A DNA stretch of 64,000 bases. It comes from Odoribacter sp. (GTDB taxonomy: Bacteria; Bacteroidota; Bacteroidia; Bacteroidales; Prolixibacteraceae). Location: NCBI GenBank assembly GCA_013824715.1, contig PNOH01000011.1, forward strand, positions 40,742 to 104,741, in the 5' to 3' direction. Numbering within the stretch: the stretch's first letter is position 1; every line of letters starts with the position of its first letter. Below the pieces are notes generated by a model that was not told where the DNA came from, made no database searches, and saw nothing but the letters and a program-made list of their open reading frames with translations. Below are positions 14,928-23,170 of this stretch, one piece after another. Position numbers and translations under genes: made by a program.

Positions 14928-17414
14928 CTACCCTATCACCACCACAGTAATTCCTGCCCCTCCAAACTGGACATGTTCGTCGCGAAATGTTTTCACGGCT
15001 GGCTCAGTTTTCAGGTAATTCCTGATCATCTCTTTTAAAATGCCATTACCTTTTCCATGCAGGATTCTCAGCTCACTAAAATCGAGCATAATGGCATCGT
15101 CAACAAATGCCTGAATATTATGCAAAGCTTCCTCAGCCCGCTGTCCCCGAACATCAACCTCGGTTTTGAAATTGAGCCGCTTCTCACTCAAATTCTTATT
15201 AATATTGGGCATGGTTTGGTTGTAAGTCCGGTGTATTTTTTTTGCTTCATTGTTGGTAATCTTCTGCAACTTTTCGCGGCTTACCGATGTGCGGATCTGG
15301 CCAAAAGCAACCACCACATTCTTCTCATTCAGTTCCAGAATCTCGCCTACATACTGATTTCCTTCCATTAAGACCTTATCGCCAGCTTTCCAGACCTCAG
15401 GTTCAATAACTTTTACCTTCCCGTCGGTTAATTTCTTTTCCGGTCGTTTTTCATTTCTTCGTGATTCCTTTTCTTTTAGTTTCTGAATCTTCCGGGTTAT
15501 CAGGTCATCCTGAATAGTTGTGGTTTCTACCACTTCTTGTTTGAACTCAACCAGTTTAGCGCGGATTTGTTTGGTCTTTTCCTTATCAGCCTGACTTTCA
15601 CGTATCTCGCGGATGGTATTTTCAATCCGTTTGTTGGCTTCGGCCAATATCTGTTCAGCTTCCTGACGGGCTTTTTGGATAATTTCCTTCCTTTGTTTAT
15701 CGAGGGTATTCAGATCGGTTTCATATTTTTCAGCCAGATCGTCAAGCGATTTCTCCACCTTGCGAATTTTCAGTCGTTTGGTTTCCCAGTATCGTTTGTC
15801 ACGTACAATGTCGCGCAGATGTTTGTCGAAATTAATATGATCTTTCCCGATTTTCTCGGTTGCATTCTGAAGAATGTTTTCCGGAAGTCCTATTTTTCGG
15901 GCAATTTCGAATGCAAACGAACTGCCCGGTTTACCAATATCCAACTGAAACAAGGGTTCCATTTTAGACGAATCGTACATCATGGCGGCATTCTCAACGC
16001 CTTCGGATGAGGAGGCAAAATGCTTCAGGTTAGTGTAATGAGTGGTGATTACACCGAAGGATTTCATTTCATTTAACTGGGAAAGAATTGATTCTGCAAT
16101 GGCTCCACCCAGCATGGGTTCAGTTCCTGTACCAAATTCATCAATCAAAACCAATGTTTTTTCGTTCGAATTTTTCAGGAAAAACTTCATGTTCATCAAA
16201 TGTGAACTGTAAGTACTCAGGTCGTTTTCAATCGATTGTTCATCGCCAATATCAATAAACAGTTTCTCGAAAATTCCGGTTTCGCTGTTTTCCTTTACAG
16301 GGATCAGTAATCCGCATTGAAGCATATACTGAAGTAATCCAACAGTTTTCAGGCAGACGGATTTACCGCCTGCATTTGGACCGGAAATGAGTAAAATATG
16401 TTTTTGAGGTGTCAGGCGAATATTCAGCGGAACGACTTTCCGGTTTTCCCTCCGCAAAGCCAACATTAATAATGGGTGAACCGCGCTCTCCCAATCGAGC
16501 TGGCATTTATTCTCAAAAAACGGTTTAATGCCATTGATATCAATAGCGTAAATAGCTTTCGCACGGATAAAATCAATCCTACCCAGAAATTCGTATGCCA
16601 GAACCAGGTCTGGTAAATATGGCCGGATATCGTTCGAGAAAATGGTTAGTATCTTAACGATTTCGCGCATTTCAGCATATTCCAATTCGCGGATTTCGTT
16701 GTTCAGTTCAACCACTTCGGCCGGTTCGATGTATGAAGTCTTTCCGGTAGATGATTCATCATGCACTATTCCACTCAATTTGCGTTTAAACGCAGAAGTA
16801 ACAGGAATTACTGCGCGTCCGTCGCGGATAGCAACCGATGCATCGTCTTCAACCCACCCATCGTCCTGTGCTTTTTTCAGGATGGCATGCAAACGTTTCG
16901 AAACTCCGGACTGTTTGCTTAACAGCTCTTTCCGGATACGGGCCAATTCAGAAGAAGCATTATCTTTTATTTTTCCGTATTTATTCAGGATGGCGTCAAT
17001 CCGTTCGATCACATACGGATAAACCTGAACACCTGAAAGTAACCTTTTTAAGCAGGGGAACTGGCCTTCTTTGGTTTGTTTCAGGAAACGGATAATTCCT
17101 GAAATCGTTTCGAGCGAACGTTTCAGATCGAACAATTCCTGAATTTCGAGAAAACGGCCTTCAATCCTGATTTTAGAGAGAGCTTCGCGAAGATCGAAAT
17201 AATAGCTGGTCGGAAAATTTTCCATTTCCATCCGGATAATTACGAATTCATCAACCAGCGAAAGGTTTTCGGTGAGTTTTTCATAATCGCTGCTGAAGCG
17301 GATATCATCAACCAATTCCCTTCCCAAATCACTCAGGCAACAGTCTTTGAGCAATTCGCGGATTTTATCAAAACCAATTTTCGATTCAAAATTTTCAGGA
17401 TAAACCAAAGTCAT
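14928..17414 (-). CDS. mutS2: Endonuclease MutS2
   Basis: An 828-residue MutS2 protein. The core has a MutS-type ATPase with Walker A LLISGPNAGGKSVCLKT and Walker B TLVLIDEFGTGTEPMLGG, then a long charged coiled coil (about residues 510-640), a KOW-like segment, and a C-terminal Smr nuclease domain (VDVRGQRAEEALHNI, LHGKGNGILKEMIR). In the family, MutS2 limits recombination and in Firmicutes also splits collided ribosomes (RqcU). The first Smr motif reads VDVRG rather than LDLHG. It is transcribed alone from a TACTTTTG box at 17440-17433. Confidence 0.95.
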   Translation of the reverse strand: MTLVYPENFESKIGFDKIRELLKDCCLSDLGRELVDDIRFSSDYEKLTENLSLVDEFVIIRMEMENFPTSYYFDLREALSKIRIEGRFLEIQELFDLKRSLETISGIIRFLKQTKEGQFPCLKRLLSGVQVYPYVIERIDAILNKYGKIKDNASSELARIRKELLSKQSGVSKRLHAILKKAQDDGWVEDDASVAIRDGRAVIPVTSAFKRKLSGIVHDESSTGKTSYIEPAEVVELNNEIRELEYAEMREIVKILTIFSNDIRPYLPDLVLAYEFLGRIDFIRAKAIYAIDINGIKPFFENKCQLDWESAVHPLLMLALRRENRKVVPLNIRLTPQKHILLISGPNAGGKSVCLKTVGLLQYMLQCGLLIPVKENSETGIFEKLFIDIGDEQSIENDLSTYSSHLMNMKFFLKNSNEKTLVLIDEFGTGTEPMLGGAIAESILSQLNEMKSFGVITTHYTNLKHFASSSEGVENAAMMYDSSKMEPLFQLDIGKPGSSFAFEIARKIGLPENILQNATEKIGKDHINFDKHLRDIVRDKRYWETKRLKIRKVEKSLDDLAEKYETDLNTLDKQRKEIIQKARQEAEQILAEANKRIENTIREIRESQADKEKTKQIRAKLVEFKQEVVETTTIQDDLITRKIQKLKEKESRRNEKRPEKKLTDGKVKVIEPEVWKAGDKVLMEGNQYVGEILELNEKNVVVAFGQIRTSVSREKLQKITNNEAKKIHRTYNQTMPNINKNLSEKRLNFKTEVDVRGQRAEEALHNIQAFVDDAIMLDFSELRILHGKGNGILKEMIRNYLKTEPAVKTFRDEHVQFGGAGITVVVIG

Positions 17415-17432
17415 GCCATTTTATTATGCGTG

Positions 17433-17440
17433 CAAAAGTA
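17433..17440 (-). promoter_or_regulatory. -7 box of mutS2
   Basis: On the minus strand TACTTTTG (17440-17433) lies 19 nt before the mutS2 ATG. A TTG at 17460-17458 gives a 17-nt spacer. The -33 region overlaps a 23-bp repeat (17460-17482) that occurs again upstream of topB. Confidence 0.55.
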
Positions 17441-17459
17441 CGAAGGAAATCCATGTTTC

Positions 17460-17482
17460 AAGTTCCAAATTCCAAATTTCAA
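17460..17482 (-). repeat. Gene-leader repeat word, copy before mutS2
   Basis: 23 bp identical, in inverted orientation, to 44223-44245 before topB. In both places it reads cttgaaatttggaatttgga... in the direction of the gene that follows. A variant (cttggaacttggaact) precedes the Gfo/Idh gene at 10892. Confidence 0.7.
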
Positions 17483-17584
17483 GTGTGTAAACTTGAAACT
17501 TATAATTTTTTGGAGCTTTTTCGCCTGGAATTGTTAAGGTCACAAAATTGATTTATTTAAATGTGTAAAGTTCCCATTTTTGTA

Positions 17585-17592
17585 TAAATTTG
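17585..17592 (+). promoter_or_regulatory. -7 box (TAAATTTG) of the PspC operon
   Basis: TAAATTTG matches TAnnTTTG, 26 nt before the ATG at 17619. No good -33 box seen. The box makes an upstream TTG start at 17580 unlikely. Confidence 0.5.
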
Positions 17593-17618
17593 TTAAACAA
17601 TTAAAAAAACAGAAAACT

Positions 17619-17873
17619 ATGTTACCAAAATTTTTACTTGCCGACAACTCTCAGGAAATGCCTGATATGTTGTATGTTGTTCACAATGAATCGCCGAGGT
17701 TTATCGTTGGCAGTGACATCGAAGAGTTTTCGGTAAATCAAACTATTTACTGGATAGATGAAGAACCAATGGATAAAGAGCTAATTGCACATCTGCTCGA
17801 AGAAGCTGAAGAGTTTCTTGAAGCTGAACTGGAAAATCAGGACAGTTATTTTGAGGACGGGGAGGGCAATTAA
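17619..17873 (+). CDS. Small acidic hypothetical protein linked to PspC
   Basis: An 84-residue acidic protein (MLPKFLLADNSQEM, then LIAHLLEEAEEFLEAELENQ). I do not recognise a named domain. It has no signal peptide or membrane segment and ends in a Glu/Asp-rich helix, a shape typical of small adaptor or regulatory proteins. Its stop is followed after 1 nt by the start of a PspC-domain gene, so the two are cotranscribed and probably coupled. Start at 17619 is chosen because it follows a promoter box. A role with PspC in envelope stress is a guess from position. Confidence 0.75.
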   Translation: MLPKFLLADNSQEMPDMLYVVHNESPRFIVGSDIEEFSVNQTIYWIDEEPMDKELIAHLLEEAEEFLEAELENQDSYFEDGEGN

Positions 17874-17874
17874 T

Positions 17875-18075
17875 ATGACTACGCAGAAAAGACTTACCCG
17901 ATCGAAAGACAAAATGATAGGCGGTGTTTTAGCCGGAATTGCAAACTATTTTGATATTGATCCAACAATTATCAGGATTGCTTATGTTGTTTTGTCGATT
18001 GCAAGTATTGGCTTTCCAGGACTTGTGGCATATATCATCATGTGGATTATTATTCCAGAGGAAAAGCTGGTTTAA
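17875..18075 (+). CDS. PspC domain protein
   Basis: A 66-residue protein consisting of one PspC domain: RLTRSKDKMIGGVLAGIANYFDIDPTIIRIAYVVLSIAS, then a hydrophobic segment ending MWIIIPEE. PspC proteins sit in the inner membrane and take part in the phage-shock (envelope stress) response or act as anti-sigma-like regulators. The start at 17875 directly follows the previous gene's stop; an upstream start (17785) would overlap that gene in another frame and give a non-family N-terminus. Its stop overlaps the stop of convergent tex by 3-4 nt. Confidence 0.9.
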   Translation: MTTQKRLTRSKDKMIGGVLAGIANYFDIDPTIIRIAYVVLSIASIGFPGLVAYIIMWIIIPEEKLV

Positions 18076-20207
18076 TGCTGTGGCGCTTGTTTCAGGCTTA
18101 ATTGAATTCGTTTTCTCTGTAAATCGAGTTCAATTACCTTGACCTGAACATGTTCATGAAGTTTAACTATTTCTGAAGGATCGCTGATAAACCGATCGGC
18201 CATTTGCGAAACATGAACCAACCCGTCCTGTTTCACTCCAACATCAACAAACACTCCGAACTTCGTAATGTTGGTGACAATCCCGGGTAAAACCATCCCC
18301 ACCATCAAATCTTCTATCTTAAAAATATTTGGGGTAAATTCGAACACTTTGATGATTTGTCGTGGATCGCGGCCAGGTTTGGCGAGTTCCATCTGAATAT
18401 CTTTCAATGTAGGAAGACCAATTTCATCCGTCACATATTTCGTCCATTCTATTTGCTTCTGTAACTCTTCATTCGAAATCAACTCCTGAACATTGGATTT
18501 CAAATCCTTTGCGATCTTTTCAACCACATAGTATGATTCGGGATGAACAGCCGAATTGTCAAGTGGATTTTCAGCTTCAGGAATTCGTAAAAATCCGGCC
18601 GATTGTTCATAGGCTTTTGCACCCATACGGGCTACCTTGGTTAATTCAGACCGTGAATGAAAAGGGCCATTTTCTTTTCGGTAATCCACAATGTTTTGAG
18701 CAAGCATTGGTCCCAGTCCCGAAATATAAGTTAACAAATGTTTCGAAGCCGTATTGACATTTACCCCTACCAGGTTTACACTCGATTCAACTACCCTATC
18801 CAAGCTGTTTTGTAATTTTTTCTGGTCAACATCGTGCTGATACTGGCCAACACCTATTGATTTCGGATCAATTTTTACCAGTTCCGCAAGCGGATCCAGC
18901 AACCTCCGGCCTATCGAAACAGCTCCCCTGACAGTTACATCGTATTGCGGAAATTCATCGCGGGCAATTTTTGAGGCAGAATAGATGGATGCCCCATCTT
19001 CCGATACCACATAAACACGCAATTCCCGGTCAAAATGCAGTTTCTTGATAAAAGTTTCTGTTTCGCGGCTGGCAGTACCATTTCCGATAGCAATGGCTTC
19101 AATCTGATACGAACTCACCAGTGAAGATATTTTCCGCGCAGCCTGTTTCGTTTCTTCCTGCGGTTTGTGCGGATAAATGGTTTCGTTATGCAGCAAGTTT
19201 CCCTGGGCATCGAGGCAAACCAACTTACAACCGGTACGATAACCCGGATCTAAAGCCAACACACGCTTTTGCCCCAGAGGCGCGGCAAGCAACAACTGGC
19301 GCAAATTATCCACAAAAACACGGATAGCCTCTTCATCGGCCTTCTCTTTCGATAAATTGGCAAATTCGGTTTCAATCGATGGCTCTAATAAACGTTTGTA
19401 CGAATCAGTTACAGCCAATTCTATCTGACCGGCACAACTGCCAGGACTGTTTATAAAATACCGTTTAAGTCTCAAAATAGCATCTTCACTTTCAGGAGAA
19501 ATCGAAACCCTGAGAAAACCCTCATTTTCACCACGGCGCATAGCCATTAACCGGTGTGAAGGACATTTTTTCAGCGGTTCGTTCCAATCAAAATAATCAT
19601 GGAATTTAGCCGCTTCCTCTTCCTTACCTTTGATTACTTTCGACGATATAAATGCCCCGGAATCGAAAGCACGGCGAACGATTGATCTGGCTTTTTCGTT
19701 TTCACTGATCCATTCGGCAATAATATCGCGGGCACCAGCCAAAGCATCTTCAACCGAACCAACATTTTCATTTACAAAAGTATGGGCTTTGCGTTCAATA
19801 TCCGGCTCATTCTGTTTCATGATGATTTTAGCCAGTGGCTCCAAACCCTTTTCGCGTGCAATCATGGCACGGGTCCGCCGTTTTGGTTTGTATGGCAGAT
19901 AGATATCTTCCAGTTCGGTGGTATCAAAACAATCTTCAATTCGCTGCAGCAGCTCCGGAGTCAGGAAATTTTGCTCACGAATACTTTTCAGAATGGTTTC
20001 CTTGCGCCTTAATAACTCCTCCAATCGTTCCTTCTCATCTTTGATGGTTTCAATCTGAACTTCATCGAGGCTTCCTGTCCGTTCCTTTCTATATCGCGAA
20101 ATAAACGGGACAGTTGCGCCTTCATCCAGTAAACTAACTGTATTAATTACCTGCATTTCCTGAATACCAACTCGTTGAGATATAAGTTGAATTATCTTCT
20201 GATCCAT
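18072..20207 (-). CDS. tex: Tex family transcription accessory protein (S1 RNA-binding)
   Basis: A 711-residue Tex protein. It has the N-terminal helical region (ISQRVGIQEMQVINTVSLLDEGATVPFISRYRKERTG), the YqgF/RNase H-like domain (VLALDPGYRTGCKLVCLD, IAIGNGTASRETE), the helix-hairpin-helix region (LLTYISGLGPMLAQNIVDYRKENG) and a C-terminal S1 domain (VGMVLPGIVTNITKFGVFVDVGVKQDGLVHVSQ). It binds RNA and affects transcription in other bacteria. A minus-strand TACCTTCG box lies a short way before the start. Length is a little below E. coli YhgF, normal for the family. Confidence 0.95.
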   Translation of the reverse strand: MDQKIIQLISQRVGIQEMQVINTVSLLDEGATVPFISRYRKERTGSLDEVQIETIKDEKERLEELLRRKETILKSIREQNFLTPELLQRIEDCFDTTELEDIYLPYKPKRRTRAMIAREKGLEPLAKIIMKQNEPDIERKAHTFVNENVGSVEDALAGARDIIAEWISENEKARSIVRRAFDSGAFISSKVIKGKEEEAAKFHDYFDWNEPLKKCPSHRLMAMRRGENEGFLRVSISPESEDAILRLKRYFINSPGSCAGQIELAVTDSYKRLLEPSIETEFANLSKEKADEEAIRVFVDNLRQLLLAAPLGQKRVLALDPGYRTGCKLVCLDAQGNLLHNETIYPHKPQEETKQAARKISSLVSSYQIEAIAIGNGTASRETETFIKKLHFDRELRVYVVSEDGASIYSASKIARDEFPQYDVTVRGAVSIGRRLLDPLAELVKIDPKSIGVGQYQHDVDQKKLQNSLDRVVESSVNLVGVNVNTASKHLLTYISGLGPMLAQNIVDYRKENGPFHSRSELTKVARMGAKAYEQSAGFLRIPEAENPLDNSAVHPESYYVVEKIAKDLKSNVQELISNEELQKQIEWTKYVTDEIGLPTLKDIQMELAKPGRDPRQIIKVFEFTPNIFKIEDLMVGMVLPGIVTNITKFGVFVDVGVKQDGLVHVSQMADRFISDPSEIVKLHEHVQVKVIELDLQRKRIQLSLKQAPQH

Positions 20208-20363
20208 TTTCGAAATAAAAAATTGTGGCTCGAAGGTAGCCTTTTTTTGAGGAATTCTGAATTCAAAAATGAGCTATTGAAAAGATTATATCATTCATCC
20301 AATTGAATTAAAACTCCTAACTTTTATTTACTTTTAAGCCCATAATCATATAAACAGATAACT

Positions 20364-20741
20364 ATGAAAAAACAGATTTTGACACTAATGGTTTTAGCAA
20401 TAATTTTGTTGTCCTCAGTCTCACAAATTCAGGCAGAAGTAAAAAACAAACAGATTTTGGGCGAATGGCTTTATGAAGTTACCGAAGCGCCTTATGGATA
20501 CGAAAAAGGAAGTTTGATTTTTTCTGAAACTGATGGACAAATTACCTGTATAATTAAACTTGAAGCCGGTGAATTAGCTGTAAGCAACCTGAAAATTGAA
20601 AAGGAAAACATTAGCTTCTCAACGATGGTTGACGGAAACGAAATTAACGTTGAACTCAAACTTGAAGAAAACAAATTAACTGGAAAGGTTGTTACACCTG
20701 AAGGGCCCAAAGTTCTGACTGCCCTCAAAAAAGAAATATAA
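20364..20741 (+). CDS. Exported small protein, lipocalin-like
   Basis: A 125-residue protein with a signal peptide (MKKQILTLMVLAIILLSSVSQIQA) and about 100 residues of predicted beta strands (ILGEWLYEVTEAPYGYEKGSLIF ... LTGKVVTPEGPKVLTALKK). The strand pattern and opening 'GEW' resemble small lipocalin-like or Hmu-type barrel proteins, but no family is certain. It precedes the epimerase gene by 10 bp on the same strand and so is probably cotranscribed. A short TACTTTTA box lies upstream. Confidence 0.7.
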   Translation: MKKQILTLMVLAIILLSSVSQIQAEVKNKQILGEWLYEVTEAPYGYEKGSLIFSETDGQITCIIKLEAGELAVSNLKIEKENISFSTMVDGNEINVELKLEENKLTGKVVTPEGPKVLTALKKEI

Positions 20742-20763
20742 ACCGATTTTAATGCCTACTACA

Positions 20764-21633
20764 ATGACAAACAGAAGAGATTTTTTAAAAACCAGTTCAT
20801 TTATTGTTGCCGGAAGTCTTTTGGGCAGCTCCTTACTGAAGGCAACTGAACTATCGGCAAAAGCTAAAAAGGGCATTGGATTGCAGCTTTATTCATTGCG
20901 CGATGCTATGAGAGCAGATGCATTGGGAACCTTGAAATTAGTTTCGAACATTGGCTTCACCACCTTGGAAGCAGCTAATTATGCTGAAGGGAAAATCTAC
21001 GGAATGGCTCCTTCAGAATTCAAAAAAGTAGTTAAAGATCTTGGCATGAAACTGACAAGCGCCCATCTGGGTGGACCAAATTACACCAAAGATAAGCATA
21101 CCGAAGCAATGAATTGGTGGAAGAAGGCCCTAGAAGATCATCTTGAAGCAGGTGTTCGTTTTTTGGTCAAACCAAGTATGCCGATGCCCAAAAAGATGGA
21201 CGAATTAAAGATGTGGTGCGATTTTTACAACGCAATAGGAGAAATAACTGCTTCTTCAAAGGTTCGGTTCGGCTATCATAACCACGACCGTGAATTTGCA
21301 AAAATTGAGGATGGTATCATATACGATTTGATGCTCAAAAACACAGATCCTAAAAAAGTATTCTTCGAAATGGATGTGTACTGGGTCATGAAAGGCGGTT
21401 ACAAAGCCGTTGACTACATGAACATGTATCCTGATCGTTTTCCTCTACTGCACATCAAAGACGAAAAAGAAATCGGTGAAAGCGGGCTGATGGACTTCAA
21501 ACCGATTTATGAAACTGCTTATAAAAACGGATTGAAGGATTCTTATGTAGAAGTTGAAAGATATAATTTTGATCCTGTGGTAAGTGTTCAGAAGAGCTAT
21601 GATTTTTTAAAAGCTGCACCTTACGTCAAGTAA
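20764..21633 (+). CDS. Exported sugar phosphate isomerase/epimerase-like TIM barrel
   Basis: An xylose-isomerase-like TIM-barrel protein (AP_endonuc_2 family), about 290 residues. The N-terminus (MTNRRDFLKTSSFIVAGSLLGSSLL) is a Tat-type leader with RRDFLK. Motifs include GIGLQLYSLRDAM, GYHNHDREFA and FFEMDVYWVMKGG, LLHIKDEKEIG, with the Glu, His and Asp metal ligands expected of the fold. Such secreted 'sugar phosphate isomerases' in Bacteroidota often go with Gfo/Idh and DUF1080 proteins and may act on 3-keto sugars. An ATG at 20752 is also possible. A strong terminator follows at 21659. Confidence 0.88.
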   Translation: MTNRRDFLKTSSFIVAGSLLGSSLLKATELSAKAKKGIGLQLYSLRDAMRADALGTLKLVSNIGFTTLEAANYAEGKIYGMAPSEFKKVVKDLGMKLTSAHLGGPNYTKDKHTEAMNWWKKALEDHLEAGVRFLVKPSMPMPKKMDELKMWCDFYNAIGEITASSKVRFGYHNHDREFAKIEDGIIYDLMLKNTDPKKVFFEMDVYWVMKGGYKAVDYMNMYPDRFPLLHIKDEKEIGESGLMDFKPIYETAYKNGLKDSYVEVERYNFDPVVSVQKSYDFLKAAPYVK

Positions 21634-21658
21634 AATCAGGTAATAAGGTTCAAGAAGT

Positions 21659-21701
21659 AAAAAGCTTGCAATTTGGATGTTATGCCAATTGTAAGCTTTT
21701 T
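21659..21701 (+). terminator. Rho-independent terminator after the epimerase gene
   Basis: aaaaagcttgcaatt (21659-21673) pairs with aattgtaagcttttt (21687-21701) with one G-T pair, loop of 13 nt, ending in a T run. It ends the 20364-21633 transcript. Confidence 0.8.
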
Positions 21702-21786
21702 CCGTTTGTAATTATACACAGAGTTTTTGCTACGTGCTATTCAATGAAGGTTATTCAGACCTAAAATTCTGAATGTAAATAATCGG

Positions 21787-23133
21787 CTACGACAAATGGG
21801 CGACGCGCCGGTATGTATATTTTAGCCTGAAGCCAAATAAAACAGCCGCTGTGCCAAGTCCAAATACAAAACCGATCCAAACACCCGGTGATCCCAGATT
21901 AAATACAAAGGCAAGCAAATAACTTATAGGCAGGCTAACCACGATGTATGAGAAAAATGCAATAAACATTGGAATTCTTACATCGGCCATTCCACGCAAA
22001 GCGCCCAACAAAACAACCTGTACTCCATCGAAAATCTGAAAAAGTGCGCCAACAACCAACAATCCCGCTGCAAGCCTGATTACTTCAGGATCGTTTGTAA
22101 ACAAGAGTGGAAGCTGATTGCGCAATACTACAAATAGAATTCCCATCAGCGACATAAAAGCAATCACAATATGCAGCGATGCGAATACGACATGTTTTAG
22201 CTCATTCCGGTCGCGATCGCCAAAGGCATGGCTCACCCTGATGGTTGTCCCCGAAGCCAAACCAAACGAAATCATGTAAGTCATCCCGGCCATCCCGATA
22301 GCAACCTGATGACCAGCCAGCGCCTCTTTCGAAATCCATCCCAACATAATGGCGCCAACACTAAAGGCCAAAATTTCGATAATCATTTGCATCCCGATTG
22401 ATAATCCGACAGATAACATTCGCATAATTTTTTTAATTTCAAATCCTGCTTTTTTTGCCGAATAAAAGTAAACCTTGAACGATGGCCTTTTTAGAATAAT
22501 CAGGAGAAAAATGACCGGCATAATCAATCTTGCAATCAAAGTTGCATAACCGGCGCCATTCAGTCCGAGAGCAGGAAATCCCAATTTACCGAATATCAGG
22601 ATATAATTAAGGCCAATATTCACCAGATTGGCAATAATGGTGATGATCATGGCAATTTTTGTATTGCCAACCCCTTCAAAAAATTGCTTCATTGAAAAGA
22701 AAATCATCATGGGTAAAAGAGAGGCTACCTGAATCAAAAAATATGGAATTGCTGCCCGTACAACCTCTTCGCTCTGTCCCATTCGTCCCATAAAGAAAAC
22801 AACCGACGACATGAGCAAACAAAGCAACACAGCGGAAATAAAATGCACCAAAACGCCATTTTTAAGCCATCCTCCAACTCCACCCGGATTTTGTGAGTTG
22901 AATGATTGCCCAACCAGAGGAGTTATGCCCAAAGTTATGCCCAGTCCAAATAACATTCCCACATGAAAGACATTGATTGCAAACGAAGAAGCAGCAAGTT
23001 CGATAGTACCGACGTGACCAACCATCATAGTGTCGGCCAGATTAACAGTCACTTGCCCTATCTGTGCAAAAATGACAGGAATGGCTAGTGTCAGATTTTT
23101 TCGGTAAACAGGTAAATAGTCAGAAATAGTCAC
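21787..23133 (-). CDS. MATE family efflux transporter
   Basis: A 448-residue inner-membrane protein with about 12 transmembrane segments and the two-fold repeated MATE layout. Family motifs: VTVNLADTMMVGHVGTIELAASSFA (TM1), LGITPLVGQSFNSQNPGG, SIGMQMIIEILAFSVGAIMLG and the second-repeat ASGTTIRVSHAFGDRDRNELKH. These exporters use Na+ or H+ to expel cationic drugs or metabolites. It is preceded on the same strand by a DUF5916 gene 37 bp upstream, so both may be cotranscribed. Confidence 0.93.
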   Translation of the reverse strand: MTISDYLPVYRKNLTLAIPVIFAQIGQVTVNLADTMMVGHVGTIELAASSFAINVFHVGMLFGLGITLGITPLVGQSFNSQNPGGVGGWLKNGVLVHFISAVLLCLLMSSVVFFMGRMGQSEEVVRAAIPYFLIQVASLLPMMIFFSMKQFFEGVGNTKIAMIITIIANLVNIGLNYILIFGKLGFPALGLNGAGYATLIARLIMPVIFLLIILKRPSFKVYFYSAKKAGFEIKKIMRMLSVGLSIGMQMIIEILAFSVGAIMLGWISKEALAGHQVAIGMAGMTYMISFGLASGTTIRVSHAFGDRDRNELKHVVFASLHIVIAFMSLMGILFVVLRNQLPLLFTNDPEVIRLAAGLLVVGALFQIFDGVQVVLLGALRGMADVRIPMFIAFFSYIVVSLPISYLLAFVFNLGSPGVWIGFVFGLGTAAVLFGFRLKYTYRRVAHLS

Positions 23134-23170
23134 AACTTTATATTCACAATTTCAGGCAAAAGAAAGCAAT

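Noticed and set aside
15537..16010. 157-codon plus-strand frame inside mutS2
   Set aside because: Shadow of the MutS2 coding strand; hydrophobic pattern comes from the complementary codons of a charged coiled coil.
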